NCBI GenBank assembly: GCA_022545805.1
Contig: JAKEIJ010000183.1
Span: 1-5,190, forward strand
Length of the DNA stretch: 5,190 nucleotides
From: Nitrosotalea sp.
Lineage (GTDB): Archaea > Thermoproteota > Nitrososphaeria > Nitrososphaerales > Nitrosopumilaceae
Direction: 5' to 3'
Shown here piece by piece: positions 1-5,174 of the stretch. How positions within the stretch are numbered: position 1 is the stretch's first letter; each line of letters begins with the position of its first letter. The position numbers and the translations under genes are program-made. A model generated the notes under the pieces. That model was not told the DNA's origin. It was given only the letters and a program-made list of their open reading frames with translations, and made no database searches.

Positions 1-518
1 CAAAAGAATTCATCTCTTTTAAATCGATTGAAGACATGCATAGTACCATTTACCAAAATGAAGAACGACATCCAGGCAATGGTCGAACTTAATATGGATG
101 CTTGGAATGGTGACAAGTCAGTTTGCTGAAGCAATTGATATTGTGCAGCAATCCTTACGACAATGTACATTACATCTGTAATTGAGAATACTGCAAATAG
201 TTTTTTTATATCACTTTTGATTCTAGTTGCATTTTTTTTCCCAGTTACATTATCCACGTAGACATGTCTGTTATTTCTATAATAGAGAAAAGCAAAGATT
301 GGTGTATCAATACTATATTCTACTGCCAGAGTAATTATCGAATTAGTGAGGTTTTTAGATCCATTATCTTGGAAATCCGACTCGAGATTAAAATAAAAAC
401 TAGAAAATAAGGATGATAATATTGCTGAACAAATAGCCGCAATGATAAGATTCCGGTTGAATAGAATAGAGGTTTTATGATTTCTATAAAATGATAACAA
501 AAGCGAGTAAAATTGCAA
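1..518 (-). CDS. Multi-pass membrane protein of unknown function, 5' part only (3' end outside window)
   Basis: An uninterrupted frame of 172 codons on the minus strand runs off the left edge, so the C-terminus is missing. I do not recognise the family. The translation has four hydrophobic segments, at about residues 23-43, 60-80, 107-127 and 139-162. Loops that would face inside are basic (R12, K15, R22; R81, R84, K94, K95, R99, K101, K105, K106; R165, K167, R168). The loop at 44-59 is acidic and polar. By the positive-inside rule this gives a four-helix protein with the N-terminus and the visible C-terminal side in the cytoplasm. The frame has no early ATG or GTG; the candidate starts are TTG at 518-516 and TTG at 500-498. 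I chose 518 because a TTTATAAA box is centred about 26 bp upstream. An in-frame TAA at 557-555 bounds the frame. The regular hydrophobicity and charge pattern argue for real coding; the exact start is uncertain. Confidence 0.72.
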   Translation of the reverse strand, partial: MQFYSLLLSFYRNHKTSILFNRNLIIAAICSAILSSLFSSFYFNLESDFQDNGSKNLTNSIITLAVEYSIDTPIFAFLYYRNNRHVYVDNVTGKKNATRIKSDIKKLFAVFSITDVMYIVVRIAAQYQLLQQTDLSPFQASILSSTIAWMSFFILVNGTMHVFNRFKRDEFF

Positions 519-540
519 TAAATACCTGTATGTGTTATAG

Positions 541-548
541 TTTATAAA
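541..548 (-). promoter_or_regulatory. TATA box of the left-edge membrane protein gene
   Basis: Read on the minus strand this is TTTATAAA, with a purine-rich stretch just upstream (AAAGAA near 556-551) that could serve as a BRE. Its centre lies about 26 bp before the TTG at 518, the usual archaeal TATA-to-start-site distance, so transcription would begin at or next to the start codon. This is inferred from sequence only. Confidence 0.5.
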
Positions 549-745
549 TATTCTTTAATAGATGCATGAAACAATAATGCTGTACTTACAATGAGAGCAT
601 TTTAAAAACTTTGAAATTCTGTTTCCGGTATCATTTGTCTTACTCCTAGTCTTAATCGAATTTGGAGATTATGCTCATTTAGGAGCCCTGAAAACTTTTA
701 GAATAAATTTCAGTCTCTAATGTTTTTTGTAAATTGATAAAAAGG

Positions 746-753
746 TTAAAATC
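746..753 (+). promoter_or_regulatory. Weak TATA-like box of the histidine kinase gene
   Basis: TTAAAATC, preceded by the A/G-rich stretch AAAAAGG, is centred about 28 bp before the ATG at 778. No Shine-Dalgarno sequence is present between it and the ATG. Position and context fit a leaderless or very short-leader transcript, but the box is a poor match to the archaeal consensus, and the T-rich stretch just downstream (754-760) is an alternative. Confidence 0.3.
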
Positions 754-777
754 TTTTATTGATCAAAGTTGTACTGA

Positions 778-2061
778 ATGTCTGCCCCGCCGCTAAAATC
801 CAAACAGGATAAAGTTACTGAGGTCGAGGATGTAGAAGAATCTCGAGACATTCAAATCTTGACGAATACAGTTGAAATCCGTCAGCAGTACATAAATCTT
901 ATAAATTCTGCTAAATCCGAGATATCATTAATCATAGCAACCCCAAACGCTTTGCGAAGGAATCTCAATGGCGGTATCATAAACATGCTAAGAGATGCTG
1001 CCGAGGAAAAAAATGTCAAGATAAATCTAATTATTCCCGCTTACGAGGATCAAATCTACAAAGCTGCAGATGCTTTTCAAAGTATTGGGCTTATGCCCAC
1101 GATTCAGAATTTTCAAATCAGAACAATTCTACCAATGACTCAGCAAATACACAGGATAAAATCTACTTTTCTAATAGTGGACAGACAATTTTCATTCATA
1201 ATAGACATAAAGGACGATACTAAGGATAATCTAGTTGATGCAGCGAGTTCTGCCAGTTATTACAGAAGTAAATCTCGTACAGAATCCTACAGTTACATAT
1301 TTGAAACTATTTGGAGACAGGCTGATCTATATGTATCATTGGCACAAGCAAATAAAAGTCTCAAAGACGCATATGAAAATCTGAAACTTCATGACACCAT
1401 GGAACAGGAATTTATCAATCTTGCTGCTCATGAGCTAAGGACGCCGGCCCAGGCTATAATTGGATATTCAGAAATGCTCAAGGTATGTCCTGATAAAAGG
1501 GAACAATATGACGAAGCTATTTCACGAAACGCAGCAAGGCTGTACTCACTTGTTACAGATATGCTAGATGTTGCCAGAATAGAATCTCAAACACTGAAAC
1601 TCGATATGACCCATTTTGATCTAAATAAGAAAATTGAAAATGTGATTGCAGATGTCAAACAACAAATGGGTGCAGATACCAACAAGAAACTCAGAATCAA
1701 ATTTGAACCGAAGGACTCGATTACAGTTACTGGTGATAAAACAAGAATCTTTCAGGTAATTTCTAATTTGCTAAATAATGCAATAAAATTCACAGAAGAT
1801 GGAACAATAATTGTGAATGCACAAAAGAACCACGAGACGCACGAAGCTATTATTACAATTAAAGATAGCGGAACAGGTATTGACCCCGAAATTATGCCAA
1901 CTATGTTTTCAAAGTTTATAACAAAATCTAAAAGAGGAGTAGGACTTGGCTTGTACATTGCAAAAAATATTGTGGAAGCCCATGGTGGCAAAATAGACGC
2001 GTACAACAATATAAATGAAAAGGGTGCTACGTTTATTGTTACCCTTCCTTTGAAAAGCTAA
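778..2061 (+). CDS. Soluble orphan sensor histidine kinase with degenerate PLD/TrmB-like sensor domain
   Basis: This cytoplasmic two-component kinase of 427 residues would autophosphorylate on histidine and pass phosphate to an unlinked response regulator. Residues 23-190 form an alpha/beta sensor that looks like the phospholipase-D fold used by TrmB-type regulators. The strand around FLIVD keeps D135, but the HxK positions are K128 and T130, so catalysis is unlikely. A helical, probably coiled-coil linker (about 181-212) leads to the dimerisation/phosphoacceptor helix with HELRTP (H218). The ATPase domain has an N box at 330-339 (N330, N334), a G1 box DSGTGID at 363-369, an F box near 376-380 and a G2 box GVGLGL at 387-392. 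All catalytic boxes are intact. There is no signal peptide or membrane segment. The ATG is the only sensible start because an in-frame TGA (775-777) directly precedes it. No regulator gene is adjacent. The kinase call is firm; the sensor fold is my inference. Confidence 0.93.
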   Translation: MSAPPLKSKQDKVTEVEDVEESRDIQILTNTVEIRQQYINLINSAKSEISLIIATPNALRRNLNGGIINMLRDAAEEKNVKINLIIPAYEDQIYKAADAFQSIGLMPTIQNFQIRTILPMTQQIHRIKSTFLIVDRQFSFIIDIKDDTKDNLVDAASSASYYRSKSRTESYSYIFETIWRQADLYVSLAQANKSLKDAYENLKLHDTMEQEFINLAAHELRTPAQAIIGYSEMLKVCPDKREQYDEAISRNAARLYSLVTDMLDVARIESQTLKLDMTHFDLNKKIENVIADVKQQMGADTNKKLRIKFEPKDSITVTGDKTRIFQVISNLLNNAIKFTEDGTIIVNAQKNHETHEAIITIKDSGTGIDPEIMPTMFSKFITKSKRGVGLGLYIAKNIVEAHGGKIDAYNNINEKGATFIVTLPLKS

Positions 2062-2079
2062 TCTCATTGCTATGCTGAA

Positions 2080-2084
2080 TTTTT
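2080..2084 (+). terminator. Possible short T-tract terminator of the kinase gene
   Basis: Five T residues lie 19 bp after the kinase stop, in the 50-bp convergent gap before the polymerase stop. Archaeal RNA polymerase can terminate on T-rich stretches without a hairpin. The tract is short and the minus strand shows no comparable signal for the polymerase gene, so support is weak. Confidence 0.22.
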
Positions 2085-2111
2085 AATCGCACAATACATG
2101 CCATCAACGGG

Positions 2112-3263
2112 CTAAAAGTAATCTGGAATAATTTTTTGAAGCTCCTTTGATCTCTCATATTGGTGGGCCTTTATCAAATGACTCAACTTCAGTCCAACTT
2201 TTCTTATGGGCGGTTTATCGTCTAAATAGGAAAATCGATCTGCCAGTGTTTCTATTACAGAGGATATAGATTCTCGAGTTGCTTGAAAATTTTCGTAAGA
2301 TGTCTCCCTAGTTTCAATTGTAAAGTCTGCTCTTACAAGTTTAACTCCTATAGTTCGAAACAAATAGTCACTACGATTAGCTCGCTCAAATATCTCATCA
2401 ACTAGCTCATAGAGCATTTTGACTATCTTGGCTTTATTGCTAGTATGTCTATCTAACGTGGTCTCCGTACTAATGGAAATGTGATCACCCCTTGGAATCA
2501 CAAGTTCCTCATCTCTGCCGTTGGCAACATCCCACATCCACTGCCCGTTCACGCCAAATTTTTCTACTAGTTTCTTGACATCAGCCTTGGCAAGTTGGCC
2601 AAGGGTGTCTATTCCCATCTCTTTCAGGCGTTCGTGGGTTTTGGGCCCTATCCCTGCGACTTTGTTTACTTCTAATGGCTCCAAAAACTTGGCCAAGTTA
2701 TATGGGTATACTACAGTTAGACCATCAGGCTTTTTGTAATCTGATGCTATCTTTGCGGAAGATTTGGTAGATGTCACTCCGATAGAACATAGCAGGCCGC
2801 ACTTGTCTTTTATTCTGTCTTTTATTTTCATAGTCAAGTCTTCAGGTGCGCCATGTCCATTTCTCAAGGTACAGTCTAAAAAGGCTTCATCTATACTTGA
2901 TTGTTCTAAGACATCGGCAAATTCAGCAAGAATCTTCATCACTCCTTTGGATACCTCACTATAGTAACGAATGTTAACAGGTCGTAAAATCAAGTCAGGG
3001 CACAATAATTTAGCTTTGGAAAGGGGCATTGCGGAATTGACGCCATATCTTCTTGCACCATAAGAACAAGAAGATACTACCCCCTTGGTAATTTCTTTGT
3101 CTTTTTGGTCCGTCATTATCACTGCATGTGGCTTTCCCTTCAAGTTGGGGTCGCGTAACTCTTCACACGAGGGATAAAAGGCATTTAGATCAACACACAT
3201 GATAACTTTCCCAATCCATGAATCTGCATCCTGATTGATTTTGATTCGTTGGGACAATCTCAT
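2112..3263 (-). CDS. dinB: Y-family translesion DNA polymerase (DinB/Dpo4, Pol IV type)
   Basis: This template-directed polymerase of 383 residues copies past damaged bases with low fidelity and works with the PCNA sliding clamp. The palm metals would be held by D25 (in VDLNAFY) and by D125 and E126 (in SIDEAF). Y30, five residues after D25, is the steric-gate position that excludes ribonucleotides. The fingers region has CSYGARRYGV near 66-75. A helix-hairpin-helix thumb element follows at about 199-226 (VAGIGPKTHERL). The little-finger domain covers about 260-367. The last eight residues, QKIIPDYF, match the PIP-box pattern QxxIxxYF. Compared with Sulfolobus Dpo4 (catalytic D7) there are about 18 extra N-terminal residues; M22 is an alternative start, but the TATA-like tract placement favours ATG 3263. 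No in-frame ATG lies between 3263 and the upstream stop at 3323-3321. It is convergent with the kinase and appears to have its own promoter. The sequence style recalls euryarchaeal DinB as much as Sulfolobus Dpo4. Confidence 0.96.
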   Translation of the reverse strand: MRLSQRIKINQDADSWIGKVIMCVDLNAFYPSCEELRDPNLKGKPHAVIMTDQKDKEITKGVVSSCSYGARRYGVNSAMPLSKAKLLCPDLILRPVNIRYYSEVSKGVMKILAEFADVLEQSSIDEAFLDCTLRNGHGAPEDLTMKIKDRIKDKCGLLCSIGVTSTKSSAKIASDYKKPDGLTVVYPYNLAKFLEPLEVNKVAGIGPKTHERLKEMGIDTLGQLAKADVKKLVEKFGVNGQWMWDVANGRDEELVIPRGDHISISTETTLDRHTSNKAKIVKMLYELVDEIFERANRSDYLFRTIGVKLVRADFTIETRETSYENFQATRESISSVIETLADRFSYLDDKPPIRKVGLKLSHLIKAHQYERSKELQKIIPDYF

Positions 3264-3280
3264 TATTGTATACTCTTCGC

Positions 3281-3293
3281 TATTTTTATTTTT
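3281..3293 (-). promoter_or_regulatory. TATA-like A/T tract upstream of the polymerase gene
   Basis: On the minus strand this reads AAAAATAAAAATA, centred about 24-25 bp before the ATG at 3263. There is no Shine-Dalgarno sequence in between. It suggests that the polymerase is transcribed from its own, probably leaderless, start rather than only by read-through from the upstream dehydrogenase gene. Confidence 0.4.
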
Positions 3294-3333
3294 AGGCTCC
3301 GTAGATTGATATGGCCTAGCTCATACATGTTAC

Positions 3334-3350
3334 GGTACTGAGATAGTACC
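3334..3350 (-). other. Small hairpin just after the dehydrogenase stop codon
   Basis: GGTACT and AGTACC form a perfect 6-bp inverted repeat around a 5-base loop. On the minus strand it starts 8 bases after the TAG of the dehydrogenase gene. It could be a 3' stem-loop of that mRNA. No T-run follows on the minus strand, so it is not a classical terminator. A stem of this length can also arise by chance. Confidence 0.35.
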
Positions 3351-3358
3351 TCATTTAT

Positions 3359-4261
3359 CTACCGGGCTTCTAAAACACTATTCATTACAATCTTGCCAAA
3401 TTCTTCATCAGATGTATTCTTTCTTATGTCCATGAGCTTGGATGCATCTTCACCAACTATGTATCTAAATTCAGGTTTATCAGATGTAACTGCTTCTAGA
3501 ATTGTGTCTGCTACTTCTTTAGGAGAAGAACCTTTTTCAAACCGCGGTTTAAATGCAGAGATTCTCTTCTGGGTTATCTCTGCATATGGTAAATCAGCGC
3601 TACTTGTATTACCATCACCATTTTCCGATGTAATAACCTGTTTACCTATCTTTAGGTTCTTTATAAAATTGGTTTTTATTACTCCAGGCTCTATTAGAAT
3701 GACATGTATTCCAAAGTCTTGTACTTCATATTTCAAAGATTCACTTAGACCTTCTAAGGCAAATTTAGAACTAACATAGGCTGAGACAAGAGGGAGGCCA
3801 ATTCTACCAGCAAGTGAACTTATGTTTATTATTCTTCCACTTCGCTGTTTTCTCATTTGTGGTAATACCTTCTGTATGAGTTTTATAATCCCAAAAAAAT
3901 TAGTTTCAAATTCCTCTTTAATTTCATCCATAGAAATCTGCTCTAATGCTCCTACCAACGAATACCCTGCATTATTAACTAGAATATCAATTCTGTTCTG
4001 TTCATGCATTACCATATCAATAGCTTTTTGAATTAACTTCTCATCAGTTACATCTAAGGTTAAGACTTTCAACGGTAGACATTCCTTTTTTGTAATATCA
4101 AGTATTTCTTGTGATTTACTAAGATTACGCATTGTAGCGTATGTGTAAATTCCGTTCCTAGCCAGCAAAAGAGAAGTCTCAAATCCTATACCAGATGAGC
4201 TTCCAGTTATTAATGCAATCTTTCGCCGTTTAGTTCTACTATCGCTATTATCATTTTCCAT
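3359..4261 (-). CDS. Short-chain dehydrogenase/reductase (classical SDR)
   Basis: This NAD(P)-dependent oxidoreductase has 300 residues, slightly longer than the usual 250 of classical SDRs. The Rossmann fold begins with the TGSSSGIG dinucleotide motif (19-26). D70 follows the third strand, and NNAG lies at 96-99. The catalytic tetrad is N121, S149, Y162 and K166 (in YVSSK). The PG turn at 192-193 and T197 complete the cofactor site. R45 after the second strand suggests a preference for NADP(H); this is inferred. Residues 200-245, a charged, variable stretch, fall where SDRs carry their substrate-binding loop, so the substrate cannot be named. No signal peptide or membrane segment is visible; it should be cytoplasmic. 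The ATG is bounded by an in-frame TGA at 4276-4274 and is the only start. A TATA-like box lies about 30 bp upstream. The polymerase gene follows after 95 bp on the same strand, with no sign of a shared function. Confidence 0.93.
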   Translation of the reverse strand: MENDNSDSRTKRRKIALITGSSSGIGFETSLLLARNGIYTYATMRNLSKSQEILDITKKECLPLKVLTLDVTDEKLIQKAIDMVMHEQNRIDILVNNAGYSLVGALEQISMDEIKEEFETNFFGIIKLIQKVLPQMRKQRSGRIINISSLAGRIGLPLVSAYVSSKFALEGLSESLKYEVQDFGIHVILIEPGVIKTNFIKNLKIGKQVITSENGDGNTSSADLPYAEITQKRISAFKPRFEKGSSPKEVADTILEAVTSDKPEFRYIVGEDASKLMDIRKNTSDEEFGKIVMNSVLEAR

Positions 4262-4287
4262 TTTTTCTAAGACTCAGTTACTGCCAA

Positions 4288-4295
4288 TAATATAC
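4288..4295 (-). promoter_or_regulatory. TATA box of the dehydrogenase gene
   Basis: On the minus strand this is GTATATTA, preceded by AAATAT, which could act as BRE. Its centre lies about 30 bp before the ATG at 4261, predicting a leader of only a few bases. There is no clear Shine-Dalgarno sequence; the bases before the ATG are an A-run. Confidence 0.45.
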
Positions 4296-4333
4296 ATATT
4301 TTGTGTTATGATGACTTACAAATCCACTCACAA

Positions 4334-4365
4334 CTGGCCTAGCAGCAAGATTTGGCGTAGGCCAG
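4334..4365. repeat. Perfect 8-bp inverted repeat upstream of the dehydrogenase gene
   Basis: CTGGCCTA (4334-4341) and TAGGCCAG (4358-4365) are exact inverted copies separated by 16 bp. They are GC-rich within an AT-rich spacer and sit about 40-70 bp upstream of the dehydrogenase TATA box. The arm centres are about 24 bp apart, slightly over two helical turns, which would suit a dimeric regulator binding one face of the DNA. A stem-loop in RNA is the other possibility. Confidence 0.45.
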
Positions 4366-4452
4366 ATTAAAGAATAACTGAGCACTTTTGAATAATTAGG
4401 GTCATTTAGTTCGTCAGATACTGTCATTTTGTAAAATTAAATTCCAAGTTTA

Positions 4453-4611
4453 ATGACATCGCATTACCTGATTTCAAAGTTTCTTCATTTAGTACTTTGC
4501 AGCACTGCCTCCACTTCGATGATTATCCTCAATATCATGATAAGTAGTATAGTTTTCTCAACCACCCTGAGTGAGCGCGGGCAGCTTGAATATTTTTACA
4601 TAACTAAATAA
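4453..4611 (+). CDS. Doubtful small ORF, 52 residues, hydrophobic
   Basis: An ATG-started frame of 52 codons ends at TAA (4609-4611), with an in-frame TAA upstream at 4438-4440. The product would have one hydrophobic stretch at about residues 5-36 and a polar tail (SERGQLEYFYITK). I do not recognise it. A TATA-like AAAATTAA tract lies only about 18 bp before the ATG, which is too close for a leaderless start. A frame of this length is common by chance in such DNA, so this is recorded only as a possibility. Confidence 0.15.
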   Translation: MTSHYLISKFLHLVLCSTASTSMIILNIMISSIVFSTTLSERGQLEYFYITK

Positions 4612-4693
4612 GAAACGAGACTGGAGGTAGCACTTGAATACTGCCGTTATCAGTTTTTATCACCGTTCCCAATCATTGATATAGTACGGCGTG

Positions 4694-4702
4694 TATATAT
4701 AA
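4694..4702 (+). promoter_or_regulatory. Strong TATA box upstream of the zinc-ribbon gene
   Basis: TATATATAA is the best archaeal TATA match in the window. Its centre at 4698 predicts transcription starting near 4724, which would give the zinc-ribbon gene a 5' leader of about 90 bases. All other genes here have boxes 24-31 bp from the start codon, so either this gene is regulated through a leader or the box drives a separate transcript. Confidence 0.45.
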
Positions 4703-4800
4703 GATATCGGAAGAAGATGACTCTTGGCTGCAAAAATAGGAAATAAGTCGCGTCTATTCGGACTACTTGTCAACCTTGAACGTCATGCTTCGACCCCTAT

Positions 4801-4804
4801 AGGA
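4801..4804 (+). promoter_or_regulatory. Possible weak ribosome binding site before the GTG start
   Basis: AGGA lies 8 bases before the GTG at 4813. It is the only Shine-Dalgarno-like element that precedes a start in this window and would make sense if the transcript has a leader from the TATA box at 4694-4702. The match is only four bases. Confidence 0.25.
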
Positions 4805-4812
4805 ATGAGATA

Positions 4813-5040
4813 GTGGATTTGAAATCATTAACAACAAAACTGGAAAGAAATGGTCAAATGTTAGTATCCGAATCGCAGATTAGAAATCAGGTTATTCAGG
4901 AGAAGCCAGTCAGAGAAGACATAGAAAATGAAATCGAATGTCCAAGATGCTACGATACGATGACGTTATGCTCAGATTTTGACAATCTATACTATCTATG
5001 TGAGAGTTGCGAATTCTGTCTGTATACAATCAAGAGGTAA
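4813..5040 (+). CDS. Small zinc-ribbon protein, 75 residues
   Basis: The N-terminal half (1-41) is charged and probably helical. The C-terminal half holds a zinc ribbon with knuckles CPRC (43-46) and CESC (63-66), separated by 16 residues, plus two further cysteines, C53 and C69. Four cysteines in two CxxC pairs would bind one zinc ion. The aromatic-rich segment DNLYY between the knuckles is the kind of ribbon core seen in small thaumarchaeal proteins of unknown function; that family link is from memory of the style, not a search. Proteins of this size usually bind nucleic acid or other proteins; no specific role can be assigned. GTG at 4813 is the most upstream plausible start, because the frame is closed by TGA at 4777-4779 and has no ATG before residue 16. 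A TTG two codons later is possible. It stands alone, divergent from the dehydrogenase. Confidence 0.8.
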   Translation: MDLKSLTTKLERNGQMLVSESQIRNQVIQEKPVREDIENEIECPRCYDTMTLCSDFDNLYYLCESCEFCLYTIKR

Positions 5041-5140
5041 ATCTATTGACGCAGTATTACTGGCCGTAAGTATGTTGTTTACAATGTATCTTTTCATCTC
5101 AAAACAGTAGTCCAGAGTAAGAAAGTGTAGATTAAGACAT

Positions 5141-5149
5141 TAAAAAATA
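5141..5149 (+). promoter_or_regulatory. TATA-like box before the right-edge gene start
   Basis: TAAAAAATA-type tract centred about 30 bp before the ATG at 5175, matching the spacing seen for the dehydrogenase gene. No Shine-Dalgarno sequence lies between. Its meaning depends on whether the frame at 5175 is a real gene. Confidence 0.3.
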
Positions 5150-5174
5150 CATTAGCTCCATCTAAAACTAGAAT

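Larger units (their letters stand above)
519..777. other. Divergent intergenic spacer
   Basis: This spacer separates the leftward membrane gene from the rightward kinase gene and should carry both promoters. It is strongly AT-rich and all frames are closed by stops within short distances. Apart from the TATA-like boxes described separately I see only weak short inverted repeats (for example CTGAAA at 688-693 with TTTCAG at 708-713), which are too short to interpret. Confidence 0.6.
4262..4812. other. 551-bp intergenic spacer between divergent genes
   Basis: This is the longest stretch without a convincing gene. It carries the dehydrogenase promoter at its left end, an 8-bp perfect inverted repeat (4334-4365), a doubtful 52-codon ORF (4453-4611), an imperfect inverted repeat (4501-4513 with 4622-4634) and a strong TATA box (4694-4702). 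I looked for tRNA features around 4760-4812, where TTCGACCCC resembles a T-loop, but no cloverleaf could be formed. The minus-strand frames I followed through 4380-4680 are broken at intervals of fewer than 40 codons, so no decayed larger gene is evident. Confidence 0.6.

Noticed and set aside
688..713. CTGAAA / TTTCAG inverted repeat in the kinase upstream region
   Set aside because: Six-base AT-rich arms 14 bases apart are expected by chance in this composition, and nothing else supports a site.
1752..2009. Open frame on the minus strand inside the kinase gene
   Set aside because: It lies wholly within the ATP-binding domain coding region of a gene with all its conserved boxes, and its product shows no domain of its own; it is a shadow frame.
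2521..2964. Two plus-strand frames antisense to the polymerase
   Set aside because: They are mirror frames of conserved polymerase segments (helix-hairpin-helix and palm regions) and have no features of their own.
3393..4031. Two plus-strand frames antisense to the dehydrogenase
   Set aside because: They overlap intact SDR motifs on the other strand and have cysteine/serine-rich shadow-like composition with no recognisable features.
2112..4261. Polymerase and dehydrogenase as one operon or stress module
   Set aside because: They share a strand but have a 95-bp gap with a TATA-like tract before the polymerase and a hairpin after the dehydrogenase; no functional link is visible.
4717..4746. 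Nine-codon upstream ORF starting at ATG 4717
   Set aside because: The predicted transcript start near 4724 would fall after this ATG, and such a short frame is expected by chance.
4750..4812. tRNA-like TTCGACCCC sequence before the zinc-ribbon gene
   Set aside because: It resembles a T-loop, but no matching acceptor, D or anticodon stems could be formed around it.
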